A DNA stretch of 64,000 nucleotides from Oscillospiraceae bacterium (lineage in GTDB: Bacteria; Bacillota; Clostridia; Oscillospirales; Oscillospiraceae): NCBI GenBank assembly GCA_009787625.1, contig WQSX01000005.1, forward strand, positions 1-64,000, given 5' to 3'. Positions 6,745-15,285 of the stretch are shown here, piece after piece. Position 1 is the first letter of the stretch; every line of letters starts with the position of its first letter. The notes under the pieces were generated by a model. That model worked only from the letters and a program-made list of their open reading frames with translations. It was not told the origin of the DNA and ran no database searches. Both the position numbers and the translations under genes were made by a program.

Positions 6745-7617
6745 ATGTTTTACTTTTTATCACTGCTGATGGGTGTGCTGATTTCCGTTATGATTGCTGT
6801 AAATGGCGGTTTGACGGAGCGGTACGGTTTGTTTACGGCTACTGTGATAATTCACATCGTCGGTCTGCTTTTTATCATTGCGGTTGTGTTTATTAAGCGT
6901 GAAAAGTTTTTCCCTAAACTGTTTCCGTGGTATCTATACCTCGGTGGGGCGATCGGTGTGCTTACCACAGTGTCAAATAATTTTTCGTTTGGACGTATCA
7001 GCGTGTCTGCGATTCTCGCTTTGGGTTTGCTTGGGCAGAGTGTTTCAGGCATCGCGATTGATCACAACGGTTTGTTTGGCATGAAAAAATATCCGTTCAC
7101 CAAGGAGAAACTTTTCGGACTGGCACTCATTATTGCAGGTATTGTCTCGATGATAACGAGTTTTGATGTGATTGCTGTAATAATTTCGTTTATAGCGGGG
7201 GTCAGTATCGTTATGTCCAGAACGGTCAATGCAAGGCTCGCTGCCCTTACCAGCGTGAGGGTCAGTACGTTTTACAACTACTTCGTCGGATTGTTTGTTG
7301 CGAGTATTGTTTTTTTCATTCTCGGTGGAAATGAGGTTTTGCCTGCGGGAGCTCTGCCGCTTTATAATTGGTATATCTACCTTGGCGGAATACTTGGGCT
7401 TTGCGTTGTTTTGGGGCTGAATGTGATTGTTGTCAAGGTTTCGGCTTTTTATCTTACTTTATTTATCTTTATCGGGCAGGTGTTCACGGGGGTACTCATT
7501 GACGTGATTATCACCGAAACGTTTTCCACTCGAAACGCTATAGGCGGCGCTCTTGTTGCTGTCGGGCTTTGTTTGGATTTGGTCGTTGACCGCCGGAAGG
7601 CGGTAGAATCGGCTTAG
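6745..7617 (+). CDS. DMT-superfamily transporter, duplicated YdcZ/DUF606 type
   Basis: A 290-residue integral membrane protein with about ten hydrophobic segments. The N-terminal MGVLISVMIAVNGGLTERYG stretch and the similar helix ISFIAGVSIVMSRTVNARLA midway show two YdcZ (DUF606) units fused in tandem; single-unit members are about 140-150 residues. Substrate is unknown for the family. It stands alone on the plus strand, with GGGGTG upstream of the ATG. The following glycosyltransferase genes have their own candidate promoter, so co-transcription is not required. Confidence 0.8.
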   Translation: MFYFLSLLMGVLISVMIAVNGGLTERYGLFTATVIIHIVGLLFIIAVVFIKREKFFPKLFPWYLYLGGAIGVLTTVSNNFSFGRISVSAILALGLLGQSVSGIAIDHNGLFGMKKYPFTKEKLFGLALIIAGIVSMITSFDVIAVIISFIAGVSIVMSRTVNARLAALTSVRVSTFYNYFVGLFVASIVFFILGGNEVLPAGALPLYNWYIYLGGILGLCVVLGLNVIVVKVSAFYLTLFIFIGQVFTGVLIDVIITETFSTRNAIGGALVAVGLCLDLVVDRRKAVESA

Positions 7618-7709
7618 TTTTTCCTGTGATTGTCGTAGGTGATTGGCGGTTTGTCTTGCTGTCACATTGTAAAAGTTCAGTGAACATGGGCTTTTTGGAG
7701 TCTTTTCTC

Positions 7710-7738
7710 TTCACTTTCACTCTGAAGTGTGCTAGAAT
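7710..7738 (+). promoter_or_regulatory. Candidate promoter of the glycosyltransferase cassette
   Basis: TTCACT, a 17-nt spacer and TAGAAT, with a start site expected near 7745 and GGAGGTGG following at 7753. Match to consensus is moderate. Confidence 0.4.
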
Positions 7739-7765
7739 AAAGTTTTAATTGTGGAGGTGGAGCTT

Positions 7766-9013
7766 GTGAAAATTGCGCTTGGAATGATTGTTCCTCGTTT
7801 GAGTTCTTGTGTTGAGATTATGAGTTTTATTGATAATGCTTCTCGATATGGACACGAGCTTGACTGTGTTATTGTTGCTCATTCGCAGACTAATGATTCG
7901 GCTGTTGTGAAGAGTATTCGCGAGAAAGTTACTCTTCATTTGATTGATGTTATGAATCCTGAGTTTTGTTTTGAAAAACTGACTCGTCTTGACTCACGGG
8001 GGTCTTTTCGTGACAGGCTTTTGCGTTGCCCTGTTGCTTCGGACAGGGGGCTTGTGCCTTATGGTTTTAACCGCTCTTTGGTTGTCATTGAAGCTATTTT
8101 GCGTGGGATTGATATTTTATTTTTTACAGATTCTGATGTAGTTCCGTCGGTGCTTAAAAAGGTTGAGGGTGGACAGTTAGGTAATGAACAATTTGTGGAG
8201 GATATTGATTTTTTCGGTGTGCATCTTAATCACTTAAATACCAGAAGTGACGCCACCACCGGAGAATATAGCGGGTACAACATTTTGCCGCTTGCGCAGT
8301 TTGACCATATGGAAGATCTTCTTTTTGGTGTCCAAAAAGAGGGTATGCTTGATTATTGGCAGACTAGCTCTGAGCATCGTGGGCTTGTTTATCAGCCTGA
8401 TGATATTGTGGTTAAGCCCTCTAATAAGGTTCTGGGCGGCAATATGGCGATTCACCTTGATTCGTTTTCGAAGCTCCCGCCGTTTTTTTCTTCAACTTAC
8501 GTATATAATGATGAGCTTTTCCTTTGTCGGGGCGAGGATACGGGGCTTGGAATCGCTCTTGCGAGTGAGTTCACTTTTTTAGGTGGCAAGGGTAAGTTTA
8601 ATTGCACCGATATTGGTATTTATCCTCTGCATGATACGTTTAAGAGCCATCCTGTTGAGCCTGATTTGAAAAATGATATTAACATACAGCAGAGGTTTTA
8701 TTATGCGCTCACCGGTTGGGTCGGGCGCAATCCTCTTCTGAATTTCATTCTCGGCAATGACTTGACTTCGATACGAGAGTTTCAGCGGGAACGTTTGGCT
8801 GTGGGGCTTGATTCGCTTTCGACATATACGTCGAACCCTAAGTTTAAGTCTGTTTTGGGGAACTTCGATGAGAGCTGGGATAATACAGACCGCTACATTT
8901 CCGAATATAAGCAGACACTTGCGGCGTGGCATTTATTTATGAAGCGGGTTGTCAAGCTTGTCGATAGCAAGTATGACGCCAATATCAGACATAGTGAATA
9001 TATAAATAATTAA
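7766..9013 (+). CDS. GT-A-type glycosyltransferase-like protein
   Basis: A 416-residue soluble protein. The N-terminal region begins with a short beta strand (KIALGMIVPR) and contains a DxD-type motif in LFFTDSDVV (about residue 130); a second hallmark, RGEDTGLG, lies near residue 255 and a YPLHDTF follows. The same RGED motif occurs in the third gene of this cassette, so the two look like distant relatives of GT-A nucleotide-sugar transferases. I do not recognise a specific substrate. The GTG at 7766 is chosen because GGAGGTGG lies 5-6 nt upstream; the track start at 7751 is part of that ribosome binding site. First gene of a three-gene transferase cassette. Confidence 0.6.
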   Translation: MKIALGMIVPRLSSCVEIMSFIDNASRYGHELDCVIVAHSQTNDSAVVKSIREKVTLHLIDVMNPEFCFEKLTRLDSRGSFRDRLLRCPVASDRGLVPYGFNRSLVVIEAILRGIDILFFTDSDVVPSVLKKVEGGQLGNEQFVEDIDFFGVHLNHLNTRSDATTGEYSGYNILPLAQFDHMEDLLFGVQKEGMLDYWQTSSEHRGLVYQPDDIVVKPSNKVLGGNMAIHLDSFSKLPPFFSSTYVYNDELFLCRGEDTGLGIALASEFTFLGGKGKFNCTDIGIYPLHDTFKSHPVEPDLKNDINIQQRFYYALTGWVGRNPLLNFILGNDLTSIREFQRERLAVGLDSLSTYTSNPKFKSVLGNFDESWDNTDRYISEYKQTLAAWHLFMKRVVKLVDSKYDANIRHSEYINN

Positions 9014-9039
9014 TTGTAGGGGTGAACTGTGTTCGTCCG
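9013..9039. repeat. Dispersed intergenic repeat, GTAGGGG family
   Basis: ATTGTAGGGGTG followed by AACTGTGTTCGTCCG. The first 12 bases match the reverse complement of the repeat at 30106-30143, and the rest forms an imperfect hairpin. It sits between the first and second glycosyltransferase genes. Confidence 0.4.
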
Positions 9040-9112
9040 TCGGTGAAAGCCACACTAACGAGAAAATGAAATTTTTTATAGCTTGGCGCAGTGGAAAGGA
9101 ATGGTGTTTTCA

Positions 9113-10300
9113 ATGAAAATTTTACTTATTAATCATTTTCCGCTTGAAGGCTCCGGGAGTGGAACGTACACTCGCAATATTGCTGTGCATTTGACCAAGA
9201 AGAACCATGAAGTTGCTGTTGTCTTGCCTGAAAATACGATCAATTTTTCCCGGGTTGCGGATGTTGAGCTTATCCCTGTCTATTTCAAATATGAGGAGCA
9301 GATTGATGGAGCTCTCCCGTTTAATTTTCCCTGCTTTACCACGCATCCCCGTAGCTCTATGACTTTTTACGACATGAGTGACGAGCAGATTTCTCTCTAT
9401 ATTTCTGCTTTTGAGAGAGTTATTTCGGAAACCGTTGAGAAATTTAAGCCCGATATAATTCATGGTCAGCATATTTGGCTACTCAGTTGGCTTGCGATCA
9501 AGACCGGTGTGCCGTTTGTTGTCACTGCGCATGGGACTGACCTTATGGGTTATAACAAGGGTTTGAATTTTAGAACATACGCTGAGGAAACTGCACGTGA
9601 GGCTAATAGGATTATCACCATTTCTAATGATAACAATGCGCTTGTGCGTGAACTGTTTCCGTATAGTGCGGACAAGGCTGTTTTTATGCAAAATGGTTAT
9701 GATACAGGTAGGTTTTATCCTGAACCTGCTTCGCCCGATAAAATTGAGGATATGTTTAATATCTCTCTTAAAAAGAAGCTTGTTTTGTTTGTTGGGAAGT
9801 TGGCGCATTTTAAGGGAGTTGATGTTCTCATTGAGGCAGTGCGGCTCTACGAGCGTGATTATCCCGATGATATTACCACTATTATTGCAGGTGCGGGTGA
9901 GCTTGAATCTGCTTTGAGGTTGCAGGCTCAAGAGGCAAATCTTGATAGTTTGCATTTTGTGGGGCATATGGATATCACTCGGCTCCGTGCGCTTTACAGC
10001 TCCGCAGATGTCAGCATTGTGCCGTCTCGGCGTGAGCCGTTTGGGCTTGTGGCTATTGAAGCTCTCGCCTGTGGGTGCCCTGTTATAGCGACCAATCAAG
10101 GTGGGCTTCGGGATATTATCACCCCTGATGTTGGTTCGCTTGTTCCCGTTGAAGATGCTTCGGGGCTTGCAGATGCGATTCGTAATGAGCTTTATTCTCC
10201 TAATCGAAAAGAGCGCAGGCGTGCAGCCGCTCAGTATGCACTTAATAATTATGCGCAGGAAGCGCTTATTGATACTTTGGTTGATATTTATAATTCATAG
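9113..10300 (+). CDS. Glycosyltransferase family 4 (GT-B fold)
   Basis: A 395-residue GT-B enzyme. The N-terminal domain has a glycine-rich acceptor loop (GSGSGTYTRNIA) and TAHGTDLMGY; the C-terminal domain has the start of the donor site (FVGKLAHFKGVDVLIEA), VGHMDITRLRALYSSADVSIVPSRREPFGLVAIEALACG with the E-x7-E pair of GT4 retaining enzymes. It should transfer a sugar from a nucleotide sugar to an unknown acceptor in the cytosol. The ATG at 9113 begins the canonical MKILLIN strand; AAAGGA is 12-13 nt upstream, the same long spacing as other genes here. It lies between two GT-A-like proteins, 11 nt before the third gene. Confidence 0.88.
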   Translation: MKILLINHFPLEGSGSGTYTRNIAVHLTKKNHEVAVVLPENTINFSRVADVELIPVYFKYEEQIDGALPFNFPCFTTHPRSSMTFYDMSDEQISLYISAFERVISETVEKFKPDIIHGQHIWLLSWLAIKTGVPFVVTAHGTDLMGYNKGLNFRTYAEETAREANRIITISNDNNALVRELFPYSADKAVFMQNGYDTGRFYPEPASPDKIEDMFNISLKKKLVLFVGKLAHFKGVDVLIEAVRLYERDYPDDITTIIAGAGELESALRLQAQEANLDSLHFVGHMDITRLRALYSSADVSIVPSRREPFGLVAIEALACGCPVIATNQGGLRDIITPDVGSLVPVEDASGLADAIRNELYSPNRKERRRAAAQYALNNYAQEALIDTLVDIYNS

Positions 10301-10311
10301 GAGGCAGTTTT

Positions 10312-12072
10312 ATGCGAAAGGTTGTACTTATTCCTACTTATTGGTCACGAGCTAAACGTGAATGGCGGGAGGGTGATGCTGTTTATGACCATCCTACCCC
10401 TATTGATGAAAACGGAACTCTTGCGCGCACTTTGGAGAGTATGAAAATTTTGACGGCTAAGGATTTTAAGCTGGTGCTTCTCATCTGCCCCACGACTCCT
10501 GATGTTGCCGCTGAGGCGGAGCGGCGTGTTCTTGAGATTATTCATGATGTGAATTTACATGCGGAGACGTATATCTTCACTATTTCTGATCTTGCTCGGA
10601 TTGCCGATGTCATGTTTGAGGAAGATACCGAGCGTAAGGTTGCGCCGCTGCTCAATATGTCGGGTTATGCAAATGTCCGAAATATGTGTTTGCTTTGTGC
10701 TGATATTCTTTCGGCGGATGCGGCGATTTTAATAGATGATGACGAGGTTTTTGAAAAAGCTGACTGGGTTGAGCGCAGTGTTGAATTTCTTGGCAAGCGC
10801 ATTTACGGCGATGTGGTTTATGGCATGGCTGGTTACTACACTAATAAGTATGACCAGTATTACGACGATGTCAAAATGGAGCATTGGATGACTTACTGGG
10901 ATAGGTTTGGGTTTAAGGCTAAGGCGTTTGACGAGATTATCGGCAGTGCGCCGCGAGTTAAGCGCACGCCGTTTGCGTTTGGCGGTGCTATGATTATTCA
11001 CCGTGATATGTTCCAAAGTGTGCCGTTTGACCCTGAGATCACCAGGGGTGAGGATATCGACTACGTTATAAACAGCAGAATGTATGGTTTTTCGTTTTTC
11101 CTCGACAATACTTTGTCGATTAAGCATTTACCTGTTCCGAAAAAGCATCCGCAGTGGAAGCGGATTCGTGAGGATATTTACCGTTTTGTTTACGAGCGTG
11201 AGAAGATTGCTTCGCAGGTTAAAAAGGGCAACATGGTTATGGTCACACCTGAGGATTTTGACCCTTATCCGGGTGTGTTTTTGCGGGAAGATTTGGACGA
11301 AAAAATATTCCGCTCAAACATGATGCTTGCAACGGATTATATGATGAAAGGCGACAGCGAGGGCGCTCTTGAGTCAATGAACAATATTATGATTGCCACT
11401 AAGGATGCCAAGCCTAAGTTTAATGCTTTTGCCAAGTATCGCAAGACACAAAAGCTCTGGGAACTTATGTGCGAGGTTGTTGCACATAATCGCTATGAAC
11501 TCCGAAAGATTATGGAAGAACATAATATCACGAATCACCCGATTGTCAGAAATGAGCAGAGTGTGCGCCAACTCGGTAAAGAAGAGATTGTTGCGGCACT
11601 CCACAAGGTGTTCGACTTTGAATTGGGTGATGATGATTGGAAAGCTCTTGCCGACAGGTTTTTTGTCAAGACGTTCTTTGAGGATGAAATGCTCTTTAGG
11701 AGCGGTGATTTCAATGAGACTATGTACATAATTCTCAAAGGTGAGCTTATGCTCTTTGCAGGCACGCATAAGACGGGCGGTGAGATTGAAATTGCCCGCC
11801 TTGCTAAAGGTGATATTTTGGGTGAAAGTTGTCTGAAAAATCAGCCGTTTACATTAAACTGCCGTGCTATTCAGTTCACTGAACTAATCGGCATTGACCG
11901 CCGTGATATTTACAAGCTGATAGAGAGCCGCCCTGAGCTGGGTGTAAAGTTCTATCAGCAGGTGCTTGTAAAGGTCGTCGGCAAAATGCGGACTAATAAT
12001 CTCTACAACATGAGTATAGGCGGCGGCACTGTGCTAGAGGCGGTGCACGACGCTACAATTGTTCCGGATTAG
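10312..12072 (+). CDS. Glycosyltransferase-like protein fused to a cyclic-nucleotide-binding-like domain
   Basis: 586 residues. The N-terminal ~310 residues look like a GT-A transferase: RKVVLIPTYW strand, DDDE motif in AILIDDDEVFE (about 145), FGGAMIIHRDMF and RGEDIDYVINSR (about 245). A helical linker spans about 320-440. Residues about 445-565 are a cNMP-binding-type beta-barrel (FFEDEMLFRSGDFNETMYII, ARLAKGDILGESCL) with no helix-turn-helix after it. The phosphate-binding cassette keeps GES but has FT where Crp has the Arg-Ser that grips the cyclic phosphate, so ligand binding is doubtful or altered. GGAGG lies 7 nt before the ATG. Its stop codon overlaps the serS stop on the other strand. 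Confidence 0.75.
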   Translation: MRKVVLIPTYWSRAKREWREGDAVYDHPTPIDENGTLARTLESMKILTAKDFKLVLLICPTTPDVAAEAERRVLEIIHDVNLHAETYIFTISDLARIADVMFEEDTERKVAPLLNMSGYANVRNMCLLCADILSADAAILIDDDEVFEKADWVERSVEFLGKRIYGDVVYGMAGYYTNKYDQYYDDVKMEHWMTYWDRFGFKAKAFDEIIGSAPRVKRTPFAFGGAMIIHRDMFQSVPFDPEITRGEDIDYVINSRMYGFSFFLDNTLSIKHLPVPKKHPQWKRIREDIYRFVYEREKIASQVKKGNMVMVTPEDFDPYPGVFLREDLDEKIFRSNMMLATDYMMKGDSEGALESMNNIMIATKDAKPKFNAFAKYRKTQKLWELMCEVVAHNRYELRKIMEEHNITNHPIVRNEQSVRQLGKEEIVAALHKVFDFELGDDDWKALADRFFVKTFFEDEMLFRSGDFNETMYIILKGELMLFAGTHKTGGEIEIARLAKGDILGESCLKNQPFTLNCRAIQFTELIGIDRRDIYKLIESRPELGVKFYQQVLVKVVGKMRTNNLYNMSIGGGTVLEAVHDATIVPD

Positions 12073-13355
12073 TTTGTAATCACTTCAACGCCACCAAGAT
12101 ATTTCCTCAAAACTTCAGGCACTACAATACTTCCGTCTTTTTGTTGGTTTTGTTCTACCAGTGCGGGTAGGATTCTGCTTGTTGCCAGACCTGAGCCGTT
12201 TAGGGTGTGCATGAATTCTGTTTTACCTGTGGACTCGCGCTTAAATCGCATTGCTCCTCGGCGGGATTGGTAACAGCGGGAGTTTGAGACTGAGGAGACT
12301 TCTTTGTAGCCTTGCATTGACGGGATCTGAATTTCAATATCAAATGTCCGCGCCATGGCATCTGAGCAGTCGCCTGCGGCCAGTTTTACTGTTCTGAAGT
12401 GGAATCCGAGATTTGCAACTAAAGCTTCTGCTTTCCCCACAAGTTCGTCAAAAGCTTCGGCACTGCCCTCGGGTGTTGTGTACTGAACCATTTCGACTTT
12501 GTTAAACTGATGGCCGCGGATCATGCCACGCTCGTCGGAGCCGTAGGTGCCTGCTTCACGCCTAAAGCACTGTGTAAATGAGACATATTTTTTTGGTAGC
12601 TCCGCTTCTGTTAAAATCTCATCGCGGTGAAGTGAGCAGAGTGCCGCCTCTGCTGTCGGCAGGAGGTACCGCAGCCGCTCATCGGGCGGATTTTCAATTT
12701 TAAAGACTTCATCTGCAAACTTGGGAAACTGTCCCGCAGTGAGTCCGCACTGATACTGAAGCATGTACGGGACGAACAAAAGCTCGTAACCGTCTGCTAT
12801 ATGTGTGTCAATGAAATAGTTAAGCAGAGCCCATTCAAGCCTTGAACCCATGTTTCGATAGACCCAGAAATTACTGCCTGAAAGTTTGACTCCGCGCTCA
12901 TAGTCGATTAGATTTAACTCTGTGCAGAGATCCATGTGGTTTTTTGGCTCAAAGTCAAACTCATGCGGCTCACCGTGAAGCCTGAGTGTTTCGTTGTTTT
13001 CTTTGCCTCCGTTTGCTAGGTCGTCATCGGGCATATTCGGCAATCTCAGCATGATGTCATCAAGCTCTTCTTCCACGTTTTTGAGCTCACTGCCGAGATT
13101 CTTTATTTTCTCTTTGAGTGTGTTTAGCTGTGCAAAAATCTCAGTGGCGTCTCCGCCGTCTTTTTTTATCTGCGGTATCTGTTTTGAGAGTTTGTTTTGT
13201 TCGGCTTTATCTGTCTCCGTTTCAGAAATCAGAGTCCTGCGCCTAATGTCAAGCTCCAAAATTCTGTCGATAGATTCACTGTAATCTGTGCCTTTTTTCA
13301 AAAGTCCCGCCTTGACATAGTCAGGCGTTTCACGAATTAATTTAATATCCAGCAT
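12069..13355 (-). CDS. serS: Seryl-tRNA synthetase
   Basis: Charges tRNA-Ser (and tRNA-Sec where present) with serine. 428 residues, the usual size: N-terminal coiled-coil tRNA-binding arm (about 30-105), then the class II catalytic core with motif 2 (FTQCFRREAGTYG) and motif 3 (NGSGLATSRILPALVE). AAAGG lies 12 nt before the ATG. It is downstream of parA-parB on the same strand with a 104-bp gap holding a dispersed repeat. No T-box leader is seen in that gap. Its TAA stop overlaps the stop of the convergent glycosyltransferase-cNMP gene by sharing TTAG. Confidence 0.97.
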   Translation of the reverse strand: MLDIKLIRETPDYVKAGLLKKGTDYSESIDRILELDIRRRTLISETETDKAEQNKLSKQIPQIKKDGGDATEIFAQLNTLKEKIKNLGSELKNVEEELDDIMLRLPNMPDDDLANGGKENNETLRLHGEPHEFDFEPKNHMDLCTELNLIDYERGVKLSGSNFWVYRNMGSRLEWALLNYFIDTHIADGYELLFVPYMLQYQCGLTAGQFPKFADEVFKIENPPDERLRYLLPTAEAALCSLHRDEILTEAELPKKYVSFTQCFRREAGTYGSDERGMIRGHQFNKVEMVQYTTPEGSAEAFDELVGKAEALVANLGFHFRTVKLAAGDCSDAMARTFDIEIQIPSMQGYKEVSSVSNSRCYQSRRGAMRFKRESTGKTEFMHTLNGSGLATSRILPALVEQNQQKDGSIVVPEVLRKYLGGVEVITN

Positions 13356-13398
13356 AAATTTGGATGTTCCTTTCCGTTTATTCGCTATTCAGCTGTCT

Positions 13399-13430
13399 TG
13401 TCATTCTGCGCATAGTCGCAGAATCCAGTG
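13399..13430. repeat. Dispersed repeat, TCATTCTGCG family, copy 1
   Basis: TTGTCATTCTGCGCATAGTC then GCAGAATCCAGTG. It forms an imperfect hairpin (ATTCTGCG/CGCAGAAT) and recurs in related form at 16254-16281, 36546-36574 and 63318-63345, always between genes. Confidence 0.65.
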
Positions 13431-13459
13431 AGGGTTCTGAACAGTCACTTTTATTATGA

Positions 13460-14317
13460 TTACTTTTTCATCAACATTAGTACGTCAAACAAGTTATCAA
13501 AATCCTCTTGATCGTAGTATTCAAGTTCAATTTTTCCTTTGCCCTTGCCGTGGCGAATTGTTACGCGCCGCCCTAGCGATGCTGTCAACTGGTTTTGCGC
13601 TTCGGCTACATAATTAACTTCAAGCTCACGTTTTTTTGATTTCTGTGCCATTTCCTTGCCGAACTTTTTGACGAGAGCTTCAACATCACGGACATTTAGG
13701 TCGTTTTCAATGACAATTTTTGCGGCGGCTTTCATGTCTTCTTTGTTTTTGAGAGCCAAGAGTGCTCTCGCACTACCCGCCGAAAGTTCGTTTCTCAAAA
13801 TAAGTTCTATGAGCTCAGACGGTAATGAAAGCAGTCGCAGTGAATTTGCAACAGACGGACGCGACTTGCTCACTTTGCGTGCGACATCATCTTGAGTCAT
13901 GTTGAACTCTTCCATGAGTGCTCTGTAGCCGCGAGCCTCTTCGATGGGGCTTAAATCTTCTCTCTGAAGATTTTCTACCATTGCAAGCTCCAGTGCTTTT
14001 TGGTCGTCCGCAGGCATTATGCGCGCGGGAACTTCTGCTAAACCTGCCTCTCTGGATGCTCTCCACCTGCGCTCACCCGCAATGATTTGATAATAACCGC
14101 CGCCCAAGTCTCGGACAATAAGAGGTGATAGCACACCATGCTCACGAATTGAGTCCGCAAGCTCGGAAATCCTCTCTTGCTCAAATACCGTGCGGGGTTG
14201 ATCTTGCTTAGGCTCAATTCTTCTGAGCGGAATATATTCAAAGTCGCTTTGTAGCTCTGATTGTGCAGCGTCACCAAAAAGCACGCCAAGCCCTGCACCT
14301 AAACCCTTTTTAGCCAT
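13460..14317 (-). CDS. parB: Chromosome-partitioning protein ParB (Spo0J-like)
   Basis: A CTP-dependent clamp that loads at parS sites and guides origin segregation with ParA. N-terminal ParB/Srx domain (about 25-115) with GERRWRASREAG, the CTP-binding/spreading motif; a helix-turn-helix near 135-165 (MTQDDVARKVSKSRPSVANSLRLL); and a basic C-terminal dimerisation tail. 285 residues is typical. It lies 57 nt after parA, on the same strand. parAB plus serS near each other is common close to the replication origin in Clostridia, but I see no gidB, rnpA or dnaA here, and I noticed no parS site. Confidence 0.96.
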   Translation of the reverse strand: MAKKGLGAGLGVLFGDAAQSELQSDFEYIPLRRIEPKQDQPRTVFEQERISELADSIREHGVLSPLIVRDLGGGYYQIIAGERRWRASREAGLAEVPARIMPADDQKALELAMVENLQREDLSPIEEARGYRALMEEFNMTQDDVARKVSKSRPSVANSLRLLSLPSELIELILRNELSAGSARALLALKNKEDMKAAAKIVIENDLNVRDVEALVKKFGKEMAQKSKKRELEVNYVAEAQNQLTASLGRRVTIRHGKGKGKIELEYYDQEDFDNLFDVLMLMKK

Positions 14318-14374
14318 CTACCATTACCTCTTCTTCGCTTACTTTTTTTCACTCATTCGAGCTTGAATTTGAGC

Positions 14375-15157
14375 TTAAGTTGCTTGTTCCTCGTGCGCTA
14401 GAGGATTGCGTTTCATAAACTCTTTTGCAAGTTCTTTGTACATCTGTGATCCCCTTGAATAGCGGTCATACGCCGTCACAGGTTTACCATGACTGGGAGC
14501 TTCAGCAATACGAACACTTCTGGGAATAACTATGGTGTATGTTTTTTCTTTGAAGTATTTTTTTATCTCAACCATAATTTGCATTGACAGGTTAGTCCGC
14601 GAATCAAACATTGTAAGCAGAACACCCTCAATTTCAAGCTTAGGGTTAAATGATTTTTTAATCATACGAATTGTTGACATCAAGTCGGATAGCCCTTCAA
14701 GCGCAAAATATTCACACTGCACGGGGATAAGCACGGTGTCTGCTGCGCAAAGTGAGTTTAGCGTGAGCATTTCCAGTGACGGCGGGCAGTCTATAAAAAT
14801 GAAGTCATACTCATCACGCACTTTTTCAAGTGCTTTTTTAAGCACATATTCTCGGTTTTGCATGTTCACTATCTCAACGCCTGCGCCCGACATGTCCTTG
14901 CTTGACGGCAAGATGTCTCCAAATGGAGTCTTGACAATAGCGGTGGCAACGTCTGCACCGTCGATCAGCACATTGTACATATTCGACCTCGGTGCCTTTT
15001 TCGAGAGACCCATTCCCGAAGTCGCATTGCTCTGTGGGTCCATATCACAGAGTAGCACTTTAACGCCCATGTCGGCGAGTGCTGCACACAGGGTAACACA
15101 GGTGGTCGTCTTACCGACCCCTCCCTTTTGATTTGATATTGAAATAATTTTTCCCAT
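14375..15157 (-). CDS. parA: Chromosome-partitioning ATPase ParA (Soj-like)
   Basis: Deviant Walker-A ATPase: SNQKGGVGKTTTCV at the N-terminus with the signature lysine, the CDMDPQSNAT switch and FIDCPPS Walker-B-like motif. 260 residues without an N-terminal DNA-binding extension, as in chromosomal Soj proteins. It binds DNA as an ATP dimer and works with ParB in origin segregation. GAGAG is about 7 nt upstream of the ATG. The promoter upstream carries a 12-bp inverted repeat that overlaps the -10 box, so repression of the operon is likely. Confidence 0.96.
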   Translation of the reverse strand: MGKIISISNQKGGVGKTTTCVTLCAALADMGVKVLLCDMDPQSNATSGMGLSKKAPRSNMYNVLIDGADVATAIVKTPFGDILPSSKDMSGAGVEIVNMQNREYVLKKALEKVRDEYDFIFIDCPPSLEMLTLNSLCAADTVLIPVQCEYFALEGLSDLMSTIRMIKKSFNPKLEIEGVLLTMFDSRTNLSMQIMVEIKKYFKEKTYTIVIPRSVRIAEAPSHGKPVTAYDRYSRGSQMYKELAKEFMKRNPLAHEEQAT

Positions 15158-15175
15158 AATGACTCTCTTTTAAAA

Positions 15176-15242
15176 ATACTATAACTTTACATTTGCGCCA
15201 AACGTAGAAGTTATAGTATACCACAAAATGTAAATGTGTAAA
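15176..15242 (-). promoter_or_regulatory. parAB promoter with overlapping inverted repeat
   Basis: On the minus strand: TTTACA (15237-15242), 16-nt spacer, TATACT (15215-15220). A perfect 12-bp inverted repeat, ATACTATAACTT (15176-15187) and AAGTTATAGTAT (15208-15219), with a 20-nt spacer covers the -10 box and the start site. Placement suggests an operator; the binding protein is unknown. Confidence 0.6.
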
Positions 15243-15285
15243 GTGGAAATAAAAATGGCGAGGAACCATCCTCCGGTCTTGCTCT

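Noticed and set aside
13356-13459. T-box leader before serS
   Set aside because: The gap is only 104 bp and contains a dispersed repeat; there is no specifier loop, T-box core (TGGNACC) or terminator.
13460-15157. Replication origin next to parAB
   Set aside because: No dnaA, gidA/gidB or rnpA gene and no noticed parS or DnaA-box cluster; the window may be near the origin but does not show it.
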